A DNA stretch of 64,000 bases from Methylophaga marina. Lineage in GTDB: Bacteria; Pseudomonadota; Gammaproteobacteria; Nitrosococcales; Methylophagaceae. The first letter of the stretch is position 1. The number at the start of each line of letters is the position of its first letter. The notes under the pieces are model-generated. The model saw nothing but the letters and a program-made list of their open reading frames with translations, did not search any database and was not told the DNA's origin. Where the stretch lies: positions 2,419,475 to 2,483,474 of the forward strand of contig NZ_AP027741.1 of the NCBI RefSeq assembly GCF_030296755.1. Reading direction: 5' to 3'. The translations under genes were made by a program, and so were the position numbers. Below are positions 16,670 to 24,420 of this stretch, in pieces.

Positions 16670-17767
16670 ATGGCTCAAGGAGTAGTTTCAGACAACTGGT
16701 CGCTACAGGATATAACAACGTTATTTACTGAGGGGTTTGAGAATTACGACGCCGGTGAAATTGTTTTTAATGGCGAAGTGCATTCTTATCAGCCAATATC
16801 TAGTGCCATCATCCAAACAGAGGCTCTATTTGATTTTATTTCGGACCTCATTCTTCGCGATGAAATTTTAGTCGAAGAAAAATTCACCTACTCATGGGAA
16901 AGAGTTCATAGCCCAATACTAGAAGCAAAGAATCTAGGTGTTGTACGAGCATATCCATTTTTGTCTGAGCCTGAAAAAATTGCAGCCCCCCGTGATCGTA
17001 TTCTTGACCATATATGCTCTACGGAATCTTTGCGGCTTTCTCATCAGGAAAATGTTGATGGCTGGAATACTAATAGACAAATACCAGATCCTCTTTTATC
17101 AGCAACTTTATGGGGTGGAGCCGGCATGTGTGCCAGAAGCTTCGTATATGAAAAAGGTTATACACCCCACCCTTTGCGAAAAAGACTATTTTTAAACTCA
17201 GGTTTTTTGCTTCCTGCAGCTGATGCTCTTCATCAAATGACTACCTTTTTAGAAGACCAGAAAGTAAAAGTAACAAAGAAAATATATGGAAATGACTCAC
17301 TATTTTCTGCATACGTTAATATCCCAGCATTGCCTATTAGAGTAATTCAAGAGGCGAGTTCAGCTGATCAACTGATCGTTACAGCATTACAAATGAGAGA
17401 TGATTTTCAATCACTTCGTGATTGGTTAAAAATGTTCCAGAATGCAATGAGTGCAGACGACACAAAAAGTCTTTTGAATTACAGAAAGCAGCTTGACTCG
17501 GTAAACCAATATGTAGATAAAAAAATTGGGTTTGGTGCAAAAAATAAACCTGTAAAAATGGAAGCAGGGATGGGAATCTTCAAGATAGCCATGCAGGGCA
17601 ACCCACTTGAAAACCTAAAAAATCAATTTGGAGTAAGAGCTACTCTTAATAAGTTAGTCTTTGGTGGTGCGGGAGCTGCCGAGTTAAAAAAATATGTCAG
17701 CATGTTTGGTGAGCGTGAATCAGGGGTAGGCTATGAAATTGAACGCTATTTCACTAAAAAAGCTTAA
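16670..17767 (+). CDS. Orphan cassette gene, 365 residues, unknown function
   Basis: A 365-residue soluble protein with a strong GGAGAG ribosome site 3 bases before ATG. No membrane segment or signal peptide is evident. Visible features are an acidic N-terminal half (DITTLFTEGFENYDAGEIVF), a central Gly-rich segment (LWGGAGMCARSF), a predicted helical region with charged repeats at about residues 240-285, and a C-terminal Gly/Ala patch (LVFGGAGAAELKK). The gene appears more AT-rich than its neighbours, fitting acquisition. It is flanked by an attC on the left and an attC half-site overlapping its stop. I recognise no family. Confidence 0.7.
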   Translation: MAQGVVSDNWSLQDITTLFTEGFENYDAGEIVFNGEVHSYQPISSAIIQTEALFDFISDLILRDEILVEEKFTYSWERVHSPILEAKNLGVVRAYPFLSEPEKIAAPRDRILDHICSTESLRLSHQENVDGWNTNRQIPDPLLSATLWGGAGMCARSFVYEKGYTPHPLRKRLFLNSGFLLPAADALHQMTTFLEDQKVKVTKKIYGNDSLFSAYVNIPALPIRVIQEASSADQLIVTALQMRDDFQSLRDWLKMFQNAMSADDTKSLLNYRKQLDSVNQYVDKKIGFGAKNKPVKMEAGMGIFKIAMQGNPLENLKNQFGVRATLNKLVFGGAGAAELKKYVSMFGERESGVGYEIERYFTKKA

Positions 17768-17800
17768 CAATCGCATGTTGTCGGACTGGGTTTGCGCTTG
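17762..17800 (+). other. Damaged attC site after the second cassette
   Basis: GCTTAAC (17762-17768) is a perfect R'' box overlapping the stop codon, followed by AATCGCA, which can pair with TTTGCGCTTG (17791-17800). The expected GTTRRRY box should follow at 17800. Instead AAGGCTCCCCC begins, the edge of an IS-like sequence, so the 3' half appears to have been replaced. Confidence 0.55.
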
Positions 17801-17850
17801 AAGGCTCCCCCATAAAGTAGACACCTATTTTTAATAGAGGTACGTGATAT

Positions 17851-18135
17851 ATGCCCAAGATATTGAGCGATGAACGAGTTATTGAATACTCAATGGAATT
17901 CAAAATCAGAGTTGTCAGGCTAACATTTGAACTTGATGCCAAAGCCATTGATATTGCAAAAATCCTTAATCTTCACCCAGTGATGATTTATAGGTGGCGA
18001 CAAGAATATAGAGAAGGTAAATTCATAGACAAACCTTCAAGAAGAATAAGCATGACAAAAGATTCTGAGCAACGAAAAGATGAGCAAGTTAAAGACGATG
18101 AAATCAATAGGGGCAGACTGTTTGATTTAACTTAA
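17851..18135 (+). pseudogene. IS3-type transposase OrfA remnant
   Basis: The frame encodes 94 residues. Positions 11-55 are a helix-turn-helix of IS3/IS911 OrfA type (YSMEFKIRVVRLTFE, then DIAKILNLHPVMIYRWRQEY). The leucine-zipper and KKA-type C-terminus normal for OrfA are missing; the tail is a charged stretch ending RLFDLT. No OrfB follows. GGCTCCC at 17803-17809 and GGGAGCC at 18140-18146 could be the remains of inverted ends. Confidence 0.6.
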
Positions 18136-18168
18136 TCAAGGGAGCCGTCAGTGCCTGACTCCTTGATT
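18134..18168 (+). terminator. Imperfect hairpin, possible terminator
   Basis: AATCAAGG (18134-18141) pairs with CCTTGATT (18161-18168), and GTCAG/CTGAC forms an inner 5-bp stem. Five bases are unpaired only on the 5' side. It is followed by a weak T-rich stretch, so terminator function is possible. The one-sided bulge also resembles recombination hairpins. Confidence 0.4.
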
Positions 18169-18169
18169 A

Positions 18170-18215
18170 CCCTTTGTTTTCAGGACTGATAGCAGCCGCA
18201 GGCGCCTAAGACAGC
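18170..18215 (+). pseudogene. Diverged fragment of the ybbP 3' end
   Basis: One frame reads PLFSGLIAAAGA, then a TAA stop, then DSLLYS. ybbP at 15483-15533 reads LGLFSGLIAAAGAEACLYG. Over the ten codons FSGLIAAAGA every difference lies in the third position, so this is a true homologue that diverged by synonymous change, not chance similarity. It marks the far side of the inserted cassette/IS block. Confidence 0.65.
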
Positions 18216-18283
18216 CTTTTATATAGTTGGCTAATTAAACACACCACTTAACACAATAAACAAGAGAAAGAGAGTTGTCGCTA

Positions 18284-19291
18284 ATGTCTAAAAACACATT
18301 TTCAGCCTTGCTAGTAGAGGATAAGGAGTCTCAAGCAAACCTCATCGAACTGGAAAATGTGGATGCTTTACCGAATCAAGGTGGGGATCTACTCATTCGT
18401 GTTACCCATTCTAGTTTGAATTACAAAGATGGGCTTGCTGTGACAGGTAAAGGCAAAGTCTTGAGGTCGTTTCCTATCGTGCCAGGAATCGATCTGGCTG
18501 GTGTAGTTGAAGACGCCGGTGAGAGCACAAAATTCAAAGCAGGTGACCAGGTTTTTGTCACTGGATGGGGTGTGGGTGAGCAGGTTTCCGGTGGCTATGC
18601 CGGATTTGCCAAGGTTAAGCCCGAATGGGCAGAGTTAATACCTGAAGGACTCAGCGCCATGCATTGCATGGCTTTAGGTACCGCTGGTTTTACGGCCATG
18701 CTAGCGACATTGTCGCTTGAAGATCACAAGGTACTTCCCGACTCTGGACCAGTATTAGTGACAGGTGCCTCTGGCGGGGTGGGGTCCATCGCTATTTCGT
18801 TACTCGCTAAACGCCAGTATAACGTTGTCGCATCGACTGGCAGAATCGAAGAACAGGGAGACTATCTAAAGCGTCTTGGCGCGTCTGAGATCATTCACAG
18901 AGAAGAATTATCGTCGCCAAGTGGCAGACCTCTGGACTCCGAACGTTGGGCTGGTGCGATTGATTCAGTGGGTGGGGAAACCCTCGCCAGTATTCTTCGT
19001 CAAACTCAGTACCGGGGCAGCGTTGCCGCCTGTGGTTTAGCCGGTGGAGCCAGTCTGCCGAGTACCGTGCTGCCATTCATACTGCGTGGTGTGAACCTGT
19101 TAGGCATTGATTCCGTAATGTGTCCGTCTTGGTTGCGGAAAAGAGCATGGAGTCGCATGTCAGAAGACATCGATCTGAAGACCTTAGAACAACTGATTCA
19201 AGTAATTCCGCTTGATGCAGTTCCCGATGCTGCTCAGCAGATTCTTGCCGGAAAAATTCGTGGCAGAATCGTAGTGGATATGAGCTTGTGA
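18284..19291 (+). CDS. acuI: YhdH/AcuI-type acrylyl-CoA reductase (NADPH)
   Basis: About 335 residues, a medium-chain reductase without the zinc ligands of alcohol dehydrogenases. N-terminal HSSLNYKDGLAVTGKGKV, then FPIVPGIDLAGVVE, is characteristic of the YhdH/AcuI subfamily. The Rossmann motif VTGASGGVGSIAI (about residue 155) binds NADPH. The C-terminus holds LLGIDSVMCP, also typical of the subfamily. AcuI reduces toxic acrylyl-CoA to propionyl-CoA, which matters in bacteria exposed to DMSP; no DMSP lyase is present here. ATG 18284 is preceded by AAGAGAG; a TTG at 18275 is less likely. Confidence 0.88.
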   Translation: MSKNTFSALLVEDKESQANLIELENVDALPNQGGDLLIRVTHSSLNYKDGLAVTGKGKVLRSFPIVPGIDLAGVVEDAGESTKFKAGDQVFVTGWGVGEQVSGGYAGFAKVKPEWAELIPEGLSAMHCMALGTAGFTAMLATLSLEDHKVLPDSGPVLVTGASGGVGSIAISLLAKRQYNVVASTGRIEEQGDYLKRLGASEIIHREELSSPSGRPLDSERWAGAIDSVGGETLASILRQTQYRGSVAACGLAGGASLPSTVLPFILRGVNLLGIDSVMCPSWLRKRAWSRMSEDIDLKTLEQLIQVIPLDAVPDAAQQILAGKIRGRIVVDMSL

Positions 19292-19327
19292 ATGCGATGA
19301 TGCATGCAATAAAACAGTGATACCAAA

Positions 19328-19350
19328 GGCTAACAGCCTGGTTGTTAGCC
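19328..19350. terminator. Hairpin after acuI
   Basis: GGCTAACA and TGTTAGCC form a perfect 8-bp stem with a 7-base loop, 36 bases after the stop. No T tract follows, so it is a structure with uncertain terminator activity. Bases 19351-19575 show no gene. Confidence 0.4.
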
Positions 19351-19587
19351 GCCGTTAAGTTCAGTGTTTCCAGGCCAGGATAAACCAAATTTCATAGCGA
19401 AATGAGGTCGTTTTCTAATTAACTCCAATGTCGGTTATTAAGCAGTGATGCTTCGTTTGTAGTCATAAATGCGTCAATGTATTTAAGGCTAACATCGTCA
19501 ACAAATTTTAATGAGATAACGCTACACTTAGCTAGATTAGTGGTGTGCAAGCAGTTTAAATATTTGTAATACATTGGAGGTATTTCT

Positions 19588-20064
19588 ATGCTTACTGAAC
19601 AACAACGGGCTGTTATCCCTCATCAATTATTAGTCTTTAACCTATTGGTTTTTAACCTGCTTATCCCAATAGGTTCGTTGTTACTGGGGATGGAATTTTT
19701 ATTGCTACCCATAGCCAGTGTCTGTTCCTTATCGGTCATTTTTTATATTTGGTATCGGTCGAAACATGTTCATCAAACACCGCTGATTAATGCTCACTGG
19801 TATATCGTGTGGAAACGCTGTCGTATTGTTTTAATTGCCTACTGTATTTCAATTTCTATCGGTTTGGTGTGTGGACTGATGGCGTCATTTCAACATGACA
19901 CACAATTACGTTCCATCATGATGATCGCGTTTATACGCATCGCGATTGTGCCTTCATTGCTGGTGGTGACGCCATTACTGATATCATCAACCATTGCGAT
20001 GAATAAGGTGAGAAGAGGTAAGCTGAAAGTCGCCGGTGTGGTGCCACAAGAAAGTGGTGTCTAA
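19588..20064 (+). CDS. Hypothetical inner-membrane protein
   Basis: 158 residues with a strong GGAGG ribosome site 7 bases upstream. Four hydrophobic segments are visible: about 14-35, 36-55, 88-108 and 122-145. A basic loop (YRSKHVHQ) and a basic C-terminal tail (NKVRRGKLKV) lie between or after them. The pattern suggests a small four-helix membrane protein. I do not recognise the family. Its 3' end overlaps the convergent methyltransferase gene by 4 bases. Confidence 0.7.
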   Translation: MLTEQQRAVIPHQLLVFNLLVFNLLIPIGSLLLGMEFLLLPIASVCSLSVIFYIWYRSKHVHQTPLINAHWYIVWKRCRIVLIAYCISISIGLVCGLMASFQHDTQLRSIMMIAFIRIAIVPSLLVVTPLLISSTIAMNKVRRGKLKVAGVVPQESGV

Positions 20065-20717
20065 CGTGAGAATCGTAAGATAGAGCCTTTATATTTCTCG
20101 CTGAGATAGTCTGTGTGTTCAGGCTTTATGTAATCGCTGGTGAAACCATAAGCTATCATTTCACGATCGAGTTTGTTTTTCCGGCCTCTGTCGGGATCTA
20201 CCAAAATAACATCACAGTGCTGATTTGCATGGTTATGAATAAAGCTGGCTAAAAGCAGAACGTGCTCATCTTCATAAAGCAGATCGCTACCGATAATTAA
20301 ATCAAACTTGCCGAGCTGACTGGTGTCATTTGCCCAGTCGACTTGTTCGAAAGCGATGCTCTTACCACTGTTCAGTTCTGTATTGCGATCAAGAAAGTGG
20401 CTGACTTGCGGGTGGTAGTCAGTGGCGGTGATATCTGCCAGGCGTTCATTGAGTAATAAACTTGATAATGCCATACCGCAGCCAATCTCAAGAATACGTT
20501 TATTTTTAATGTCGTAGTTCAGCATATGATTGGCAAGCACTATGCTCGAAGGCCAGACAACACCAAACAAAGGCCAGGTAGCTGAAGATATCCCCATGTC
20601 ATTGGCTTCACCTTCTGGATCACTAAACTGCTGCTTATCCCGAAGCGTACAAAGGTGGATATCCATATCACCGACCTCAATGGTCTGGTAACGAACACGA
20701 ATAGGCTTGGTCATCAT
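20061..20717 (-). CDS. Class I SAM-dependent methyltransferase, METTL21/NNMT-like
   Basis: 218 residues. An N-terminal extension with WPLFGVVWPSSIVLANHM precedes motif I, ILEIGCGMALSSLLL, which binds S-adenosylmethionine. The acidic post-I residue is in ITATDYHP, and motif IV reads FDLIIGSDLLYED. The WP-x-x-x-LA prelude and the SDLLY motif are typical of the METTL21-type protein-lysine methyltransferase group, so a protein substrate is plausible but not shown. Two adjacent ATG codons follow an AGGA site. Confidence 0.82.
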   Translation of the reverse strand: MMTKPIRVRYQTIEVGDMDIHLCTLRDKQQFSDPEGEANDMGISSATWPLFGVVWPSSIVLANHMLNYDIKNKRILEIGCGMALSSLLLNERLADITATDYHPQVSHFLDRNTELNSGKSIAFEQVDWANDTSQLGKFDLIIGSDLLYEDEHVLLLASFIHNHANQHCDVILVDPDRGRKNKLDREMIAYGFTSDYIKPEHTDYLSEKYKGSILRFSR

Positions 20718-20892
20718 TTATCCTGAAAAGCAATGGGTGCTTGGTCAGTTATGTGTGATAAATGACAAAACGAGAATGACTCAGAATATAGTATTTTCCG
20801 GTAACTGCAAGTTTCTTATTTTAATTCAGTGATCTATCGGTTTTTCTTGTAAGACGATTACTGCATATTAGGGGAAAGTGAGGAGACAATAA

Positions 20893-20939
20893 AAACAAAC
20901 CCCATGACGCTATGTATTACGCGTACACAGGGTTTGTTT
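20893..20939. terminator. Terminator for the 84-residue gene
   Basis: AAACAAACCC (20893-20902) and GGGTTTGTTT (20930-20939) form a perfect 10-bp stem; GACGC and GCGT extend pairing inside the loop. On the minus strand the stem is followed by TTTTTATTG, a usable T tract 8 bases after the stop of the 20947 gene. Confidence 0.75.
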
Positions 20940-20946
20940 GACTGGA

Positions 20947-21201
20947 TTAATGTTGGGCTTCGATAAGGTGTGACTCTGCATGTTCCAGTGCCAGGTCGTA
21001 ATCAAATTTCGCACCGGCTTCGATCAGATCGTCTAATTGAGATTTTGCATGTTCTTTGTTGATATGGTCTGAATCAATGACAGCGAGATAGGCATAGGTG
21101 CCTGCCACTTCTTCTGGCGAGTCATGATGAGTGCCGCCACTATCAATCAGTTGAACCACATCGTGTATTGACCGAGCTTCTTTAATTTCAGTTGAAATCA
21201 T
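20947..21201 (-). CDS. Small acidic hypothetical protein
   Basis: 84 residues, strongly acidic and His-rich (HHDSPEE, HAESHLIEAQH). It is predicted mostly helical, with no membrane segment. A GAGG ribosome site precedes ATG by 5 bases and a terminator follows, so it is a stand-alone gene. I do not recognise the family. Confidence 0.65.
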   Translation of the reverse strand: MISTEIKEARSIHDVVQLIDSGGTHHDSPEEVAGTYAYLAVIDSDHINKEHAKSQLDDLIEAGAKFDYDLALEHAESHLIEAQH

Positions 21202-21429
21202 CTCAACCTCCTATTTAATTAGCTGGTCTTTTAGTGAAACGCGATAGCGTTTATGAGTCAAGTTTACGCACTTGGGTTTACCCTTTTTTACAATGCGTGT
21301 GTATGAAAATACTGTTCTCAATCTGAAGTGAACTCGAGGTAGAGTGTGCAATTTACTGGTGGTGATTTATGTCGTTAGACGATATGGTTGAGACCTGTTT
21401 TTTTAGTATGAGTGCATGAGCGATTTGAT

Positions 21430-21801
21430 ATGTCCTATTTAGATGATCCCAGAGTATTATTTGCGGCAGAACGTACCTTGCTTGCCTGGAACCGTACCAG
21501 TCTGGCTTTGATTGCCTTTGGCTTTGTTGTCGAGAGAGCAGGGCTGCTACTCGCTGTCATCCAGGGACAGCAAACACCACACACCACCTCATCAACATTT
21601 ATTCTGGGGCTGGCGTTTATTCTTCTCGGGGCTGTATGTGCGCTCGTTTCTTCCTATCAATACGGGATCGTGCTGAAACAATTAAGCGAATCAGAAATCC
21701 CTGAAGGTTACAAAGCACGTTGGGGGATCTTAGCCAATCTTATTGTGGCAATACTCAGCTTGGCTTTAGCCGTGTCCTTATTTAACGTGGCCGGCTCATG
21801 A
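21430..21801 (+). CDS. DUF202/YidH-family membrane protein
   Basis: About 123 residues. FAAERTLLAWNRTSLALIAFG near residues 10-30 is the DUF202 signature (AxERTxLAWxRT). Three hydrophobic helices follow, at about 18-42, 57-78 and 97-117. Start at ATG 21430 places the motif at the family-typical distance; a GTG at 21412 is also in frame. Function of the family is unknown. The stop overlaps the next gene by 4 bases, so the two are likely expressed together. Confidence 0.85.
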   Translation: MSYLDDPRVLFAAERTLLAWNRTSLALIAFGFVVERAGLLLAVIQGQQTPHTTSSTFILGLAFILLGAVCALVSSYQYGIVLKQLSESEIPEGYKARWGILANLIVAILSLALAVSLFNVAGS

Positions 21802-22295
21802 AACAAGCTGCTTTTTATTGGCCGGGCACAATCCTCGGTCTCATGTTACTGCTTTTTTTATGTGGCGAGCTCAGTGCTGAGAATGACTGTGGTGAACAGG
21901 AGACGGTTTCCTTTAGCTGCGATATTAGAGCTAAATCAGTTTCAGTGTGTGTCACTAAACAGGACACATTAGTTTATCGTTATGGCAAACCAAATCAGAT
22001 TGAGCTGGAACTTCACGCACCAGTGCAATTTAATTCAACAGCCTATAGTGGTGGTGGCGAAGGACGTTTACGATTCTCAAATGGACGTTATGACTATATT
22101 GTCTATTCCGGCATTACCAATGGCGAATGGTTAGATGCTGAGGCGGGTATCAGAGAGAAGGTGGAGTTAGGCGGTATTTATGTGGTGAAAGACCAGCGTC
22201 TTCTGGCTGACCTCAAGTGCACAGCTTATTCAGATGAGCATTATATTCATAACTTGCCTGAGCATGAAACAGAGCCCTTTATCTATTACGATTAG
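21798..22295 (+). CDS. Secreted hypothetical protein paired with DUF202 gene
   Basis: 165 residues. A hydrophobic segment at about residues 9-25 ending near CGELSAEN looks like a signal peptide. The mature part has several cysteines (DCGEQE, FSCDIRAKSVSVC, LKC), consistent with disulfides in the periplasm, and is beta-rich (RYGKPNQIELEL, GRLRFSNGRYDYIVYSG). No family recognised. It is translationally coupled to the upstream membrane gene and followed by a strong terminator. Confidence 0.7.
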   Translation: MKQAAFYWPGTILGLMLLLFLCGELSAENDCGEQETVSFSCDIRAKSVSVCVTKQDTLVYRYGKPNQIELELHAPVQFNSTAYSGGGEGRLRFSNGRYDYIVYSGITNGEWLDAEAGIREKVELGGIYVVKDQRLLADLKCTAYSDEHYIHNLPEHETEPFIYYD

Positions 22296-22332
22296 TTTTA
22301 TTTGATCATTGTGTGCCTGGCGTAGTGGTATT

Positions 22333-22368
22333 AAAAAAGCCCTGCTCAGAGCGAGCAGGGCTTTTTTT
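22333..22368. terminator. Bidirectional rho-independent terminator
   Basis: AGCCCTGCTC and GAGCAGGGCT form a 10-bp stem with loop AGAGC, flanked by A and T runs. It serves the 21430-22295 pair and the convergent stress-protein gene. Confidence 0.92.
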
Positions 22369-22390
22369 ATATGGCAGAAAAGTCGTGAGA

Positions 22391-22855
22391 TTAGAGACCG
22401 ATTTTTTTATGTTCACCCATCATGTCTGGCTCCACTTTGCCATCGGTGAATAGTTTAAATAGGCCTTTAATGCTTGGATCTGAAATCCAGACTTCCGCAT
22501 CATCTAATTCAAAACGCATCATAAGTAGAGATGGATCCTCACGTCCTTGGTCATACCAGGATGCGGCCATTTTTGACCAGTATTTATCAATCACCGCCTC
22601 ATCCGTTTCTGGCTTTAATACGCCACGGATGGATGCAAACACTTTGTTATCTTTACTCACAAAAGTCGCTTTCGCTGCTCCACCTTCTGCTATTCGATTA
22701 GTTTTAGTCGTGTAAAACCAGAACTCACTATCGGCATTTTCATCTAATTGCGCTGTCATGGGTTCACTGTGTTGCAGCGAGTGATCCAGCCCGATCATCA
22801 GAAAAGGACTGTCACTCATCGCTTTCCACATGGTTTTTCGAATATCGTTACTCAT
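22391..22855 (-). CDS. Pyridoxamine-5'-phosphate-oxidase-like general stress protein
   Basis: 154 residues of the general stress protein 26 type, a flavin-binding split barrel. Visible family blocks are SPFLMIGLD, PMTAQLDENADSEFWFYTT, VFASIRGVLK and MMRFELDDAEVWIS with the aromatic residues that line the barrel. Such proteins bind FMN or FAD; a catalytic role is usually unknown. An AAGGAG-type site lies just upstream of the start on the minus strand. Confidence 0.88.
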   Translation of the reverse strand: MSNDIRKTMWKAMSDSPFLMIGLDHSLQHSEPMTAQLDENADSEFWFYTTKTNRIAEGGAAKATFVSKDNKVFASIRGVLKPETDEAVIDKYWSKMAASWYDQGREDPSLLMMRFELDDAEVWISDPSIKGLFKLFTDGKVEPDMMGEHKKIGL

Positions 22856-23509
22856 CTATATCTCCTTGACAGTGGTAAATTCAAATTCAACTAAAGATAG
22901 CAATGCACATGTTTGTATAGTGTGAAATGCTTTTTATTCATGTCATTTGATTTGCACACAGCTTATCTTTTTGATGAAAAAACGCATTGATCAGTGCGAC
23001 AACTGACTACGGCTTTGATTCCAAGGAATGCTCAAATTTTTCAGAGAAGTAACTCACATGAGAAATGGCATTGTTTATGTGAGCTTAATTCTGGCTGCTA
23101 TGAACAAATAATGCGTTCTGATGATGGAAAATGATATAGAGCCCCAGCGCGATATTGCTTGTCAGTCAGCATTCAAACTATTCAGTCTCGAACGTTTTCT
23201 ATTACACGTATCAACACCAAGCTATAGGCCACGATTGAGTAGTTCTCTGGGAATTCATCGATGAAATACGTTACCAGTCTCAATATTTTTTAATCATTAA
23301 AGCTAGGACCACCTATCCATATATTCAGTAATGTATATAAGAATACGAATATTGATATGCAATATTGCATATGAAAGTCATGACGTATATCAGAGTGGCT
23401 CTAATATTACTGTTGATTTTTAGCCGTATTTATTGGGTTTTATCATGTATTTTTGGTATGTCATATTTTTTAAATATATATCGATTACCATATATTAAAA
23501 ATTCGTTTA
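22856..23509. other. Long AT-rich non-coding gap
   Basis: About 650 bases with no convincing gene. One unsupported 46-codon frame (23124-23264) lacks a ribosome site. The right third is very AT-rich and contains an 18-bp perfect palindrome at 23355-23372. Confidence 0.6.
23355..23372. repeat. 18-bp perfect palindrome upstream of arsR
   Basis: The sequence is ATATGCAAT followed directly by its reverse complement ATTGCATAT. It lies about 150 bases upstream of the arsR promoter. It could be a binding site for a dimeric regulator; nothing else supports a specific factor. Confidence 0.5.
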
Positions 23510-23538
23510 TTGACCTTAATTAGGTCCAAGTTTGGAAT
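23510..23538 (+). promoter_or_regulatory. arsR promoter with overlapping inverted-repeat operator
   Basis: TTGACC (23510-23515), a 17-base spacer and TGGAAT (23533-23538) make a good sigma-70 promoter. The inverted repeat GACCT-taatt-AGGTC (23512-23526) covers the -35 box and spacer, the usual position of an autoregulatory ArsR operator. The start codon lies about 6 bases after the -10, so the transcript may be leaderless or nearly so. Confidence 0.65.
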
Positions 23539-23544
23539 AGAGTG

Positions 23545-23892
23545 ATGAGCCCAGTAGATTTTTATAAATGTCTCTCCGATGAAACACGTTTACGTTGTAT
23601 CTTATTGATTTTAAAACAGGAAGAATTATGTGTTTGTGAGTTAACGGAAGCATTAAATGAAATTCAACCTAAAATCTCCAGGCATTTAGCTCAACTCAGA
23701 AAATGTGGGCTTATACAGGATAGACGTCAGGGACAGTGGGTCTTTTATCGTATCAGTACTGACCTTCCTCTCTGGATGGTATCTGTCATTTCAAGCACCC
23801 AAATACATAATCAGCAACTTATCGATGAGGATCTGCAACGATTTCAACAAATGTCTGATCGTCCAGATAATCAAAAAAATTGCTGCGGATAA
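23545..23892 (+). CDS. arsR: ArsR-family arsenical-responsive repressor
   Basis: 115 residues, winged helix. The CVCEL motif (Cys29 and Cys31) is the classic arsenite/antimonite site in the recognition helix region. It is followed by the DNA-binding helix LTEALNEIQPKISRHLAQLRKCG. A Cys pair lies at the very C-terminus (KNCCG). It leads the operon with a phosphatase, GAPDH and ArsJ, so it most likely derepresses them when arsenite binds. GTG at 23542 is an alternative start. Confidence 0.9.
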   Translation: MSPVDFYKCLSDETRLRCILLILKQEELCVCELTEALNEIQPKISRHLAQLRKCGLIQDRRQGQWVFYRISTDLPLWMVSVISSTQIHNQQLIDEDLQRFQQMSDRPDNQKNCCG

Positions 23893-23914
23893 CTTTTAAG
23901 AACGTTGTTAAATC

Positions 23915-24418
23915 ATGAATACACATCCTATTACTTTTCTTCCCCTGCCAAGCGGCGGGCAATTTATTTTTACGCCATGTCCAGGCACTAAAGAGACTGA
24001 CATAGAACAGGCTTTAGACGTTTTATATGATGCGGGAGCAACATCTGTCATAACGGCTTTACCCGATCATGAGATTGTGGATTTAGGTGTGCCTGACTTG
24101 GGAATGTTTATCCAGAAGAAGGGGGTGCACTGGTTTCAGTTACCCATCGAAGATGATATGTCTCCAGATGCACTTTTCTTAACGAGATTTTCTCAGGTCA
24201 AAACTGAGCTACTTAAACTGTTAGAGAATGCATCGACCATTGCTATTCATTGTCGTGGTGGTTCGGGTAGAACAGGACTGATCGCCGCCATACTTTTACT
24301 GGAAATGGGTATGGAGTGGAAAGAGGTTAAGGAGCTTGTTCAGTCTGTAAGACCCTGTGCTTTAACAGCAACGGCACATCTGAATTTCTTAGAAAAATAC
24401 TACGCAATTAAGGATTAA
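23915..24418 (+). CDS. Dual-specificity-type protein phosphatase in the ars operon
   Basis: 167 residues with the Cys-based phosphatase loop [10 protein letters not shown] (nucleophile Cys113, Arg119: the CX5R signature). An upstream Asp (about residue 84, [10 protein letters not shown]) could be the general acid. The protein resembles the CDKN3/DSP-like group found beside arsenic genes. Its role is not established. PTP-fold enzymes have repeatedly given rise to arsenate reductases, so arsenate reduction or dephosphorylation of a sugar-phosphate adduct are both possible. Two bases separate it from the GAPDH gene. Confidence 0.82.
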   Translation: MNTHPITFLPLPSGGQFIFTPCPGTKETDIEQALDVLYDAGATSVITALPDHEIVDLGVPDLGMFIQKKGVHWFQLPIEDDMSPDALFLTRFSQVKTELLKLLENASTIAIHCRGGSGRTGLIAAILLLEMGMEWKEVKELVQSVRPCALTATAHLNFLEKYYAIKD

Positions 24419-24420
24419 AT

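Noticed and set aside
19328-19360. GGCTAACA/TGTTAGCC hairpin as an attC after acuI
   Set aside because: Only 23 bases, no spacer or extra bases, and one mismatch in each box. A plain hairpin is the simpler reading.
23124-23264. 46-codon frame in the gap before arsR
   Set aside because: No ribosome site, no recognisable protein features and no terminator.
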